In this document: piece after piece, positions 1 to 6,507 of the stretch
Position numbering within the stretch: the stretch's first letter is position 1
How the letters are laid out: each line of letters opens with the position of its first letter
DNA from: Flavobacteriaceae bacterium
Lineage (GTDB): Bacteria; Bacteroidota; Bacteroidia; Flavobacteriales; Flavobacteriaceae
Direction: 5' to 3'
Assembly (NCBI GenBank): GCA_030625995.1
Contig: DAOUPU010000103.1
Coordinates: 1-8,159, forward strand
Length of the DNA stretch: 8,159 nt
Notes under the pieces: model-generated
The model's input: the letters and a program-made list of their open reading frames with translations, nothing else
Databases searched by the model: none
What the model was told of the DNA's origin: nothing
Made by a program: the position numbers and the translations under genes

Positions 1-501
1 CAAGATTTTAATGCAGAATTGCATCTTGATCTAAAAGATGTATACCAAACCCATAAACGTACTTTAACGGTTAATGGAAAAAACATTCGTTTAACGATAC
101 CTGCAGGGGTTAAAAATGGGCAAATAATAAAAATAAAAGGACACGGTGGTAAAGGTGTTAATGGAGGGCCAAATGGTGATTTGACCATCAAATTTTCAAT
201 AGCCAACCATACGAGTTTTAAAAGAGATAAAGATAATTTGTATACTGTCATTGATCTTGATCTGTACAAGGCAATTTTAGGTGGCGAAATAAATGTAAGT
301 ACATTTACCGGAAAAGTGAAACTAAAAGTAAAACCGGAAACGAAGAATGGAACCAAGGTAAAGCTAAAAGGCAAGGGTTTTCCGGTTTACAAAAAGGAAG
401 GTCAGTTTGGAGATTTATTCATTACTTATCAATTAAATGCACCAACTGATCTTACGGATAAAGAGAAAAAATTATTTGAAGAATTGGCTAAATTAAGATA
501 G
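1..501 (+). CDS. cbpA: CbpA/DnaJ-type J-domain co-chaperone, C-terminal part (5' partial)
   Basis: The reading frame is open from the first base, so the N-terminal J domain and linker lie outside the window; 166 codons and a TAG stop are visible. What remains matches the two beta-sandwich substrate-binding subdomains (CTD I and II) of type B J-proteins: an LDLKDVYQTHKRTL segment, then IRLTIPAGVKNGQIIKIKGHG, then an NLYTVIDLDLYKAILGG segment opening CTD II and VKLKVKPETKNGTKVKLKGKG. No CxxCxGxG zinc-finger repeats are present in this part, which fits CbpA rather than canonical DnaJ. Known role of the family: delivering unfolded clients to cytoplasmic DnaK and stimulating its ATPase. The cbpM-like gene 2 bp downstream supports CbpA over other J-proteins. 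A TTG at position 19 is internal, not the start. Confidence 0.9.
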   Translation, partial: QDFNAELHLDLKDVYQTHKRTLTVNGKNIRLTIPAGVKNGQIIKIKGHGGKGVNGGPNGDLTIKFSIANHTSFKRDKDNLYTVIDLDLYKAILGGEINVSTFTGKVKLKVKPETKNGTKVKLKGKGFPVYKKEGQFGDLFITYQLNAPTDLTDKEKKLFEELAKLR

Positions 502-503
502 AT

Positions 504-800
504 ATGAAAGCGATAAATTTCATCCCATTAGTTCAACTTTGTTCTCATTACAAAGTAGAAACATCATTTTTTAAAGAGCTGAATGAAGCTGGTCTAATTG
601 AAATAACAACAATCGAAAAAGTATCCTGTCTACATCAGGATAAAATTAATGATGTAGAAAAAATGATAAGAATTCACCATGAATTAAATGTAAATATTGA
701 AGGTATTGATGTGGTATTCAACCTATTACATAAGGTAGATGATCTTCAAAGTGAAATAGATGCAGTCCGAAATAGATTACGATTGTATGAGAGTGAATAA
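504..800 (+). CDS. cbpM: Chaperone modulator CbpM-like protein
   Basis: A 98-residue protein starting at ATG two bases after the stop of the J-protein gene, so almost certainly translated from the same mRNA. It has the compact MerR-like helical layout of the CbpM family: LVQLCSHYKVETSFFKELNEAGLIEI near the N terminus (about residues 9-34), a central VEKMIRIHHELNVNIEGID stretch (about 51-69), and a C-terminal amphipathic coiled coil (LLHKVDDLQSEIDAVRNRL, about 74-92). In E. coli, CbpM binds the J domain of CbpA and inhibits its co-chaperone and DNA-binding activities; here that role is inferred from family resemblance and operon position. The MerR-like fold alone could suggest a transcription factor, but the size and the partner gene argue against that. 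Two tandem TAA codons end the gene. No clear terminator is seen in the 26 bp before the convergent gene. Confidence 0.85.
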   Translation: MKAINFIPLVQLCSHYKVETSFFKELNEAGLIEITTIEKVSCLHQDKINDVEKMIRIHHELNVNIEGIDVVFNLLHKVDDLQSEIDAVRNRLRLYESE

Positions 801-826
801 TAAGTAAAACAATAATTAATACGATT

Positions 827-2050
827 TTAATTTATCGTTTCCGACAAAACCTTTAGAACACCGATTTCTTGCATACATTTTTTCATTTCTTGATACGTAC
901 GTTCAATATTATTATCCAAACCAATGGAAAAACGAACTAATCCATCCGAAAGCCCCATTTTAATTTGCTCTTCCACAGGTATCTCAGAAGAGGTTGCCGT
1001 ACCCGGTGCATTAAATAATGTTTTGTAAAAACCTAAACTAACGGCCAGGTATCCTAAATTTCTTTTTTGCATGAGCTCCATTAGATCATCTGCCATTTCC
1101 AAAGACCCGGCATCGAATGCGAGCATACCACCATAGCCAAATTCTTCATTGTACATACTTTTGTATAAATCGTGCTGTGGATGGCTTTCTAATCCGGGAT
1201 AAATAATTGGTAAGCCATCAATTTCAAATTTTTCAGCCAAATACATTGCATTTTCACTGTGTTTCTTCATACGGATATGCAAGGTTCTCATGTTTTTCAA
1301 CACACTTGCTGATCTTAAACTGTCCATAACAGGACCAAGTAACATACTTGCGCCGTCATTTACATTGCGCAAACTATCAATAAATTCATTGGAACCACAT
1401 ACTACACCAGCAACAGTATCACTAGTGCCATTTATAAATTTTGTTAAACTGTGGATAACTATGTCGGCTCCTAATTTTATTGGTGAAATACTTAGAGGCG
1501 AAAATGTATTATCAACCACTAATTTCAAATTATATTTTTTAGCCATTGTGGATATAGCCTTTAGATTGGCTATCTCTAACAAAGGATTGCTTACGGCTTC
1601 ACAAAAAACAACTTTGGTATTTTTTGTTATGGCAGCCTCAATTTTTTCCAAGTCGGTTATGTCTACAAAGGAAGTGTGAACATTAAATTTTGGAAAGAAA
1701 TTTTTTAAAAACGCATAGGTTCCACCATAGATAGTTCTGGCTGAAATAATGTGGTCACCGGCATTACAAAGTTGCATTAAAGTTGGTGTAATGGCTCCCA
1801 TACCCGAGGCACTAACATTGGCTGCTTCTGTTCCTTCCATGGCCGCTAAAGCCTGACCTAAATACAAATTACTGGGGCTTGTGTGACGTGAATATAGATA
1901 ACAACCTTCTAAATTTCCTTCGAAGGTATCCAACATGGATTTTGCAGCTAAAAAAGTATAGGTTGATGAATCTGAAATAGAAGGATTAACACCTCCAAAT
2001 TCACCAAAGTACTGTAAATCTTGAATACTATCGGCCGGATGAAATTTCAT
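827..2050 (-). CDS. PLP-dependent Cys/Met metabolism enzyme (probable methionine gamma-lyase / cystathionine gamma-synthase type)
   Basis: The 407-residue length is normal for this fold-type I family. Diagnostic residues are visible: YSR at 53-55 (phosphate contact from the neighbouring subunit), SGMGAIT at 82-88 (phosphate loop), RTIYGG at 105-110 with Tyr108 stacking on PLP, VDNTF with Asp180 at the pyridine nitrogen, SLTK with Lys204 as the Schiff-base lysine, and LVRFSIGLDN with Arg373 for the substrate carboxylate. The position of Cys116 in the well-known Pseudomonas methionine gamma-lyase holds Gly110, and the usual SGHGD/NGHSD after the lysine is NGTSD. Exact specificity (Met gamma-elimination, cystathionine synthesis or O-acylhomoserine sulfhydrylation) therefore cannot be settled from sequence. 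The protein is cytoplasmic and expected to be tetrameric. It is transcribed divergently from an Lrp/AsnC regulator, which suggests amino-acid-responsive control. The ATG start lies about 25 bp below a good promoter. Confidence 0.88.
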   Translation of the reverse strand: MKFHPADSIQDLQYFGEFGGVNPSISDSSTYTFLAAKSMLDTFEGNLEGCYLYSRHTSPSNLYLGQALAAMEGTEAANVSASGMGAITPTLMQLCNAGDHIISARTIYGGTYAFLKNFFPKFNVHTSFVDITDLEKIEAAITKNTKVVFCEAVSNPLLEIANLKAISTMAKKYNLKLVVDNTFSPLSISPIKLGADIVIHSLTKFINGTSDTVAGVVCGSNEFIDSLRNVNDGASMLLGPVMDSLRSASVLKNMRTLHIRMKKHSENAMYLAEKFEIDGLPIIYPGLESHPQHDLYKSMYNEEFGYGGMLAFDAGSLEMADDLMELMQKRNLGYLAVSLGFYKTLFNAPGTATSSEIPVEEQIKMGLSDGLVRFSIGLDNNIERTYQEMKKCMQEIGVLKVLSETIN

Positions 2051-2068
2051 AATGACAAATTTTAGGAT

Positions 2069-2085
2069 TATAACACAAAGTTATA
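2069..2085. promoter_or_regulatory. Palindromic candidate operator over the -7 box
   Basis: A perfect inverted repeat, TATAAC-N5-GTTATA, covers the whole -7 element of the PLP enzyme promoter and the predicted transcription start. Its position would let a bound protein block RNA polymerase. The divergent lrp-like gene makes its product the natural candidate. The site is AT-rich like many Lrp-family sites, but binding is inference. Confidence 0.45.
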
Positions 2086-2106
2086 CTTTTATAGTAATAA
2101 AATCAA
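2076..2106 (-). promoter_or_regulatory. Bacteroidota-type promoter for the PLP enzyme gene
   Basis: Read on the minus strand, TTG (2104-2106) is followed after exactly 20 bp by TAACTTTG (2076-2083), a full match to the Bacteroidota sigma-A consensus TAnnTTTG with the usual -33 TTG spacing. Transcription should begin near 2069-2071, leaving a leader of only about 20 nt before the ATG at 2050. This leaves no room for a riboswitch. Confidence 0.7.
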
Positions 2107-2130
2107 TAGATAATGTAAAATATAGATAAT
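2106..2130. repeat. Two 9-bp direct repeats (ATAGATAAT) upstream of the promoter
   Basis: ATAGATAAT occurs at 2106-2114 and again at 2122-2130, 16 bp apart, directly upstream of the -33 box of the PLP enzyme gene. It could be an auxiliary protein-binding array. In a region this AT-rich, chance repetition is also possible. Confidence 0.4.
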
Positions 2131-2156
2131 AAAACTATATATATTATAATAAGTAG

Positions 2157-2172
2157 TTATATTTACATATAA
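2157..2172. promoter_or_regulatory. Second palindrome, candidate operator near lrp
   Basis: TTATAT-TTAC-ATATAA is a perfect 6-bp-arm inverted repeat. With the G at 2156 its left arm reads GTTATA, the same half-site as in the palindrome at 2069-2085. It lies about 40-55 bp before the lrp ATG, where autoregulation would act. AT-richness lowers its weight. I found no good TAnnTTTG match for lrp; the nearest is TAATTTAG at 2190-2197. Confidence 0.3.
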
Positions 2173-2210
2173 TAGAATAAATAATTAAATAATTTAGAAC
2201 TTTTTACAAT

Positions 2211-2669
2211 ATGATTTTTGATAAAGCGGACAGGCAAATATTAGATTATCTTCAAAAGGATAGCAAAATTACGACAAAGGAGTTGTCTGTGCATTTAAAT
2301 TTATCTAGTACGGCCGTATATGAACGTGTAAGAAAACTGGAAAGAAACGGTGTTATTAAGAAGTATGTGGCTCTGGTGGATAAGGAAAAAGTAGACAAAG
2401 CATTTGTCGTTTTTTGTCAGATAAAATTAATCCAACACAAACATGAATATGTAAATAAATTTGAAAGAGAAGTAGTTAATTTTGAGGAGGTTTTAGAATG
2501 TTTTAATGTAAGCGGGCAATATGATTATATATTGAAAATTGTTGTAACAAATATGCACGCTTATCGGGAGTTTTTAAATAATAAATTAACCACATTAGAT
2601 CATATAAGCAGCACCCACAGTACTTTTATAATAAACGAGTTAAAAGATACATTTGCGATACATGTATAA
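2211..2669 (+). CDS. Lrp/AsnC family transcriptional regulator
   Basis: A 152-residue protein of standard Lrp length. Residues about 4-50 form the helix-turn-helix domain (DKADRQILDYLQKDSKITTKEL, then the recognition-helix segment LSSTAVYERVRKLERNGVI at 31-49). Residues about 64-146 form the RAM ligand-binding and oligomerisation domain; its signature loop VSGQYDYILKI at 100-110 contains the Gly and Asp usual at the effector pocket. The family forms dimers to octamers that sense amino acids and bind AT-rich DNA. The divergent PLP enzyme of sulfur amino-acid metabolism, and palindromes in the shared 160-bp spacer, suggest it controls that gene and perhaps itself; the ligand is unknown, methionine or a related amino acid being a reasonable guess. 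The ATG follows an AT-rich leader without a Shine-Dalgarno. A strong terminator overlaps the stop codon. Confidence 0.93.
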   Translation: MIFDKADRQILDYLQKDSKITTKELSVHLNLSSTAVYERVRKLERNGVIKKYVALVDKEKVDKAFVVFCQIKLIQHKHEYVNKFEREVVNFEEVLECFNVSGQYDYILKIVVTNMHAYREFLNNKLTTLDHISSTHSTFIINELKDTFAIHV

Positions 2670-2701
2670 AAAATGCCTTAAGGAAACTTAAGACATTTTT
2701 T
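2668..2701 (+). terminator. Rho-independent terminator of lrp
   Basis: CTTAAG (2677-2682), a GAAA loop and CTTAAG (2687-2692) form a hairpin. After one C/A mismatch the stem continues through TG/CA, and an A-tract (2668-2673) faces a T-tract (2696-2701). It begins within the lrp stop codon. The symmetric A and T tracts mean it could also work from the opposite strand. Confidence 0.85.
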
Positions 2702-2721
2702 AATAACTATTAGTGATACTC

Positions 2722-2739
2722 TACCGATAGTTATCGGTA
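2722..2739. repeat. Perfect 8-bp-arm palindrome
   Basis: TACCGATA-GT-TATCGGTA is perfectly self-complementary apart from a 2-nt centre. It lies 20 bp after the lrp terminator, in the gene-free stretch before the convergent yceI-like gene. It has no T-run, so it is not an obvious terminator. It may be a binding site or part of the palindrome-rich element that continues to 2852. Confidence 0.6.
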
Positions 2740-2777
2740 TTTATGGAGTTTTTAAACGACCCCAAAAATGTAACTTG

Positions 2778-2821
2778 AACCCGCCTGCCGGTTTATCTGC
2801 CGAAGGCATGGCGTGGCAGGC
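2778..2821. repeat. GC-rich hairpin repeat, long copy
   Basis: GCCTGCC (2783-2789) pairs with GGCAGGC (2815-2821), and TGCC-GAA-GGCA (2798-2808) forms a second hairpin nested inside. GC content is far above the surroundings. The flanks AACCCGCC-TGCCGG (2778-2791) and GCGTGGCAGG (2811-2820) recur at 8060-8083 with the middle missing, so this is a repeated element and not unique intergenic DNA. It looks like a REP-type palindrome; no associated transposase is in the window. Confidence 0.65.
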
Positions 2822-2852
2822 CTCCCGTTGCTAATATAGTACGTTCGGGGGG
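2821..2852. repeat. Stem-loop adjoining the GC-rich repeat
   Basis: CCTCCCG (2821-2827) can pair with CGGGGGG (2846-2852) with one G-U pair, leaving an 18-nt loop. It abuts the GC-rich hairpin and may belong to the same element. Beyond it, up to the end of the yceI-like gene at 2892, I see only a weak bulged hairpin around 2855-2875 and no gene. Confidence 0.4.
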
Positions 2853-2891
2853 TAATCCTGTTTTTTCAGCGGGATCTTGACTTAATACCTT

Positions 2892-3485
2892 TTATTTATT
2901 CGCTATTACTTCAATAGATATTTCCATGACATCTTCAATAAACTTATCTTTTAGATCATCAAAAAACGACTTCGATTTATAACGAATATTCCACTTAGAA
3001 CGGTCAATCTTAAAGGTTTCACTTTTTAAAGTTAATTGACCGTTTTCAATTTTAACATCTGCTAAAAAAGAAACTGGATGGCTTATACCTTTTAAGGTTA
3101 ATTCGCCTTTAATTAAAGTTTTACCATCTTTATCTTCGGTCTCCTTAATCTGAAAGGAGCCATTCGGATATTTTTCTACATCAAAAAAATCGGCACTTTT
3201 TAAATGACTCACTAATTTAGCGTTGTATTCATTATCCGCTGGCATGTCCAGATCAACAATACTGTTCATGTTGATTGTAAATTCGCCTCCAATGATCTTA
3301 TCATTCTTAATAAGAAGATTTCCATTATCAAGATCGATCGTTCCATAGTGAGAACCGGTAGGCTTGAATCCTTTCCAATTGATCTTTGAGGTTGCTGTGT
3401 TGACCTTATAATTAGTCTTTTTTATATTGGTAAAGGAAAAAGCTAAAAAACTAATTGCTATCACCGTTAATAATGTTTTTTTCAT
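2892..3485 (-). CDS. Secreted YceI-like lipid-binding protein
   Basis: A 197-residue protein. Residues 1 to about 19 are a signal peptide (MKK, then hydrophobic LLTVIAISFLAFSF) without a lipobox cysteine, so the product is probably a soluble periplasmic protein. The mature part carries the YceI beta-barrel signatures: YKVNTATSKINWKGFKPTGSH at the start, HLKSADFFDVEKYPNGSF (94-111), LTLKGISHPVSF (129-140) and FKIDRSKWNIRY (158-169). YceI proteins are lipocalin-like barrels shown in other bacteria to bind isoprenoid or amide lipids; the ligand here is unknown. It is the last of three same-strand genes, 53 bp after the M1 peptidase. No TAnnTTTG promoter is visible in that gap, so co-transcription with the peptidase gene is possible. 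The first codon is ATG. Confidence 0.9.
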   Translation of the reverse strand: MKKTLLTVIAISFLAFSFTNIKKTNYKVNTATSKINWKGFKPTGSHYGTIDLDNGNLLIKNDKIIGGEFTINMNSIVDLDMPADNEYNAKLVSHLKSADFFDVEKYPNGSFQIKETEDKDGKTLIKGELTLKGISHPVSFLADVKIENGQLTLKSETFKIDRSKWNIRYKSKSFFDDLKDKFIEDVMEISIEVIANK

Positions 3486-3538
3486 AATAATCTTAGAATA
3501 AGTAATTTATCTTCTTAGGACTTTTAATAATAATTAAT

Positions 3539-5818
3539 TTAGTTCTTAACAGAGTTCTTTTTGAACTGGTCAAATTGGGAATCTTCTACCTTTTTGGGCC
3601 AGGTATTGTTTTCTGTATCCACATCAGCTGTTAACTGGTTAGGATCAATAATAATTTCTTTAATTTCCTTATCTGAAGCAAGAATTTTTTTCACTTCTTT
3701 ATCGTTAAATCTCCAAACTTCGGCGGGATAATATTTACTTTCCTTTGAACCATCAGTATATACATAATCCACTAAGATTGGCATTACTAAGCCTCCTGGT
3801 TTTTCAAATACGATTTCATAAAAATATTTAGTATTTTTCAAAGATTCTCTTTCTTCCGCCGAAAAATTATCGGCTAAGTATTCCTTTAAAAAGGGAATGT
3901 CTTTTGAAGGGTCTTCAATCTTTGCCATTTCATCGTTATATTCCTCGCTATCGGTATTTACTAAAAAAAGAGCCGGAAGATAATCCTCTACATTTGCACC
4001 ATAACGCTTATACATATTTCTGGCACGTTCTGTTGGTTGATCGGTAACTACAAATTTTTTCACTTCTTTTATCCCAATATCATTGTAGTCTGTCGTATAG
4101 AACCATCCCCTCCAGAACCAATCTAGATCTGTACCGGATGCATCTTCCATTGTTCTAAAAAAATCAGCGGGAGTAGGGTGTTTAAACTTCCAACGTTCAG
4201 CATATGTTTTAAAAGCTTTGTCAAACAATTCATGGCCTAAAATAAATTCTCTTAGCATATACAAACCTGCAGAAGGTTTTGAATAAGCATTAGGTCCGCT
4301 TTGATAGACATTCTCGTGTTGGCTCATGATCGGAGCAATTCCATCCTGACTGCCACTCATATAACCAACTACACCTCTAGGAAATCCATTTGACGGGAAC
4401 CCTTTTTCCAACCTTTGTTCTGCAATTAGTTCAGCAAAAGTGTTCAGACCTTCATCCATCCACCCCCACTGGCGTTCATCGGAATTTACGATCATAGGAA
4501 ACCAATTATGCCCAACTTCATGTGTAATAACCCCGATCATACCATTTTTAGTTCTTGTAGAATAAGTGCCATCTGGTTTTGGTCTGCCATAGTTCCAACA
4601 GATCATAGGATACTCCATTCCTTGTTGTTTTGCATGAACTGAAATAGCTTTGTGGTAAGGATAATCAAACATTTGTTCAGAGTAAGATTCCAATGTGTTT
4701 ACAACAACTTTTGTTGAATATTCTTCCCAAAGTGGATTGCCTTCTTTTGGGTATACAGAAATTGCCATTACTGTTCTATTTCCAATTTTTACCGCTTGCG
4801 CATCAAGAATGAATTTACGTGAACTGGCAAAGGCAAAATCACGAACATTTTCTGCCTTTAATTTCCATGTTTTAGTTTTTTTAGAAGAACTCTTTTCATT
4901 TTCTTCTGCTTCCTCCTGGGTAACTATGATTACCGGTTTGTCAAAAGAGTTTTGCGATTCTTCATACCTTTTCCATTGTTTTTTGGTAAGCATTTCTTTC
5001 CTGTTCAAAATATGACCTGTCCCTTCCAATACATGATCAGCCGGAGTAGTTATATTTACCTCATAATCTCCAAATTCCAAGGCAAATTCACCCTGTCCAA
5101 AAAATTGAAGAGTTTGCCAGCCTTCTACATCATTATAGACAGCAAGTCTTGGAAAAAATTGTGCAATAACGTAAGAATTGTTTCCGTCTTTTTTGAAGTG
5201 TTCGTAACCGGAACGTGCTCTATTGATTGTGTGGTCGTTAATATTATACCACCACTTTATTTTAAACGACGTGTTCTGGCCTGATTTTAAGATCTGAGGC
5301 AGATCAATTCGCATCATTGTTCCATTTATAGTATGAGCTAAATCGTTACCATTAATGTCTTTGACATAATCTAATTTGAACCCACCGTCAAAAGGTTTTC
5401 CCAAAAAACTTTGCGTGAATTTCTTTGGATTATAAATTATAGACGGGCCACTGGTTTTAATATCGTTTGTTGCCGCATCAGCAGCTCTTATATTTTGATC
5501 TAGTTGAACCCATAAATATTCCAGATCATCCGGTGAATTATTGTGATAAGTAACAGTTTCTTCTCCGTAAATACGCTGGTTCTCATCATCTAGAATGATA
5601 TCCATTTTATAGTCCACCTTTTGTTGGTAATACTCATGTCCCGGTGCACCTGAAGCAGTACGATAAGTATTTGAAGTGGGAAGCTCTTCTTTTAATTGTC
5701 TAAATTTATTGATGTTAGTATGACCTTCTTGTTTTTCTTTTACCTCTTGCTTTTTTTCCTGTGCAAATGAGACCGTTGTAACAAGTAAAAAAGATAGCAA
5801 ATATGTAATTTTTTTCAT
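3539..5818 (-). CDS. M1 family zinc metallopeptidase (aminopeptidase N-like), exported
   Basis: A 759-residue protein with a signal peptide (1-20, ending SFAQ). The zinc site is intact: HEVGH at 433-437, then exactly 18 residues to Glu456 in WMDEG, the gluzincin HExxH-x18-E pattern. Upstream, QQGMEYPM (398-405) corresponds to the GxMEN exopeptidase motif, with Tyr in place of Asn. Tyr512 (AYSK) aligns with the catalytic Tyr of the family. The N-terminal beta domain (about 65-320) includes a Lys/Glu/Ser-rich insertion around 301-317. The catalytic domain is followed by a short C-terminal region instead of the large HEAT-like domain of E. coli PepN. Expected activity is release of N-terminal residues from peptides in the periplasm or outside the cell; real substrates are unknown. 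The DUF6702-like gene lies 69 bp upstream and yceI 53 bp downstream, all on the same strand. Confidence 0.93.
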   Translation of the reverse strand: MKKITYLLSFLLVTTVSFAQEKKQEVKEKQEGHTNINKFRQLKEELPTSNTYRTASGAPGHEYYQQKVDYKMDIILDDENQRIYGEETVTYHNNSPDDLEYLWVQLDQNIRAADAATNDIKTSGPSIIYNPKKFTQSFLGKPFDGGFKLDYVKDINGNDLAHTINGTMMRIDLPQILKSGQNTSFKIKWWYNINDHTINRARSGYEHFKKDGNNSYVIAQFFPRLAVYNDVEGWQTLQFFGQGEFALEFGDYEVNITTPADHVLEGTGHILNRKEMLTKKQWKRYEESQNSFDKPVIIVTQEEAEENEKSSSKKTKTWKLKAENVRDFAFASSRKFILDAQAVKIGNRTVMAISVYPKEGNPLWEEYSTKVVVNTLESYSEQMFDYPYHKAISVHAKQQGMEYPMICWNYGRPKPDGTYSTRTKNGMIGVITHEVGHNWFPMIVNSDERQWGWMDEGLNTFAELIAEQRLEKGFPSNGFPRGVVGYMSGSQDGIAPIMSQHENVYQSGPNAYSKPSAGLYMLREFILGHELFDKAFKTYAERWKFKHPTPADFFRTMEDASGTDLDWFWRGWFYTTDYNDIGIKEVKKFVVTDQPTERARNMYKRYGANVEDYLPALFLVNTDSEEYNDEMAKIEDPSKDIPFLKEYLADNFSAEERESLKNTKYFYEIVFEKPGGLVMPILVDYVYTDGSKESKYYPAEVWRFNDKEVKKILASDKEIKEIIIDPNQLTADVDTENNTWPKKVEDSQFDQFKKNSVKN

Positions 5819-5887
5819 CCCTAATTATTTGATTTTAAATTTGAATTTTCGAAAGTAATATATTTCGCAAGTACGATGATTATCTGG

Positions 5888-6385
5888 TCAGAAGTTTAAC
5901 ATTTCTTTATCATTTTCTTTGCGCAATACAAAAGTTTTTTTGGAATTATTGATGTCTATTTTCACGAAGTTTTCCTGATCCGGGAATTCTTCAAAAAGCA
6001 TCCTATTCTGTATAGATATTTGATTAATCATTTCAATATCAGTAATTTCTAGATAGAAAAAAACCACATCGTTTTCGTATTCCTTACCCAGGAATTTATA
6101 TAATTTAACATTTTGATTGATAATAACTTCAAATTTTGAGGCTATATACCTCTCCAGGTAGATATTAGCTTTTTTGTTTTCTTGTTTCGTGGCTAGTTCA
6201 AGTTCAATTTCGTACCTGTTCTCAAGTGTTTTTTCAATATCGTCAATAAAAAAGCGCATCGTTATTTGTACTGATTTTTCTTCCTCAACGTAATCAATTT
6301 TAGTCAAACTGATATAATATTTATGCAGCCCAAAAGCGAATAAAGGAATGATCAGAATTAAGAATAATATTTTTACTTCCTTCAT
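5888..6385 (-). CDS. DUF6702-like small exported protein
   Basis: A 165-residue protein with an N-terminal hydrophobic segment (about 5-20, ILFLILIIPLFAFG) that serves as signal peptide or membrane anchor, followed by HKYYISLTKIDYVEEEKSVQ and ITMRFFIDDIEKTLENRY. This opening is what I associate with the Bacteroidota-specific DUF6702 family; function is not known. Most of the rest is predicted beta-strand (for example KFEVIINQNVKLYKFLG and VVFFYLEITDIEM), suggesting a small beta-sandwich outside the cytoplasm. No catalytic motif is visible. It is the first gene of the probable cluster with the M1 peptidase and yceI, so a role as accessory or partner of the peptidase is a reasonable guess from position only. 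The family name is from memory of conserved phrases, not from a profile search. Confidence 0.75.
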   Translation of the reverse strand: MKEVKILFLILIIPLFAFGLHKYYISLTKIDYVEEEKSVQITMRFFIDDIEKTLENRYEIELELATKQENKKANIYLERYIASKFEVIINQNVKLYKFLGKEYENDVVFFYLEITDIEMINQISIQNRMLFEEFPDQENFVKIDINNSKKTFVLRKENDKEMLNF

Positions 6386-6414
6386 ATTGTATGAAAATGT
6401 TATTTTTATGCCTG

Positions 6415-6422
6415 CAAATGTA
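6415..6422 (-). promoter_or_regulatory. Possible -7 box for the DUF6702-like gene
   Basis: The minus strand reads TACATTTG, a full match to TAnnTTTG, 29 bp before the ATG. No TTG lies at the expected 17-23 bp upstream; the nearest is at 12 bp. Only the -7 half is supported. It could drive the three-gene run DUF6702-like, M1 peptidase, yceI. Confidence 0.4.
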
Positions 6423-6507
6423 ATAAACCTTCTTCAATAAAATGAAGATGTAATTGTAACAAAAACTGCAGGATTAATATAATATTCTCACCAATTTAAG
6501 TTGAAAT

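Noticed and set aside
1290..1679. Open frame of 129 codons on the plus strand
   Set aside because: It lies wholly antisense within the PLP enzyme gene, whose conserved motifs are in the other strand; its translation resembles no family.
2051..2075. SAM or other riboswitch in the leader of the PLP enzyme gene
   Set aside because: The predicted leader is only about 20 nt, too short for any aptamer.
2761..2880. Short open stretch on the minus strand after the yceI-like gene (reads DPAEKTGLPPERTILA)
   Set aside because: It has no start codon or context, runs through the palindromic repeat and soon meets a stop; repeat-derived sequence is the simpler explanation.
4695..5284. Two overlapping plus-strand open frames (4695-5015 and 4952-5284)
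   Set aside because: Both are antisense to the M1 peptidase gene, overlap each other and show no recognisable protein features.
5850..5857. TACTTTCG (minus strand) as a promoter for the M1 peptidase gene
   Set aside because: One mismatch in the core, and the nearest TTG is only 10 bp upstream, outside the 17-23 bp range.
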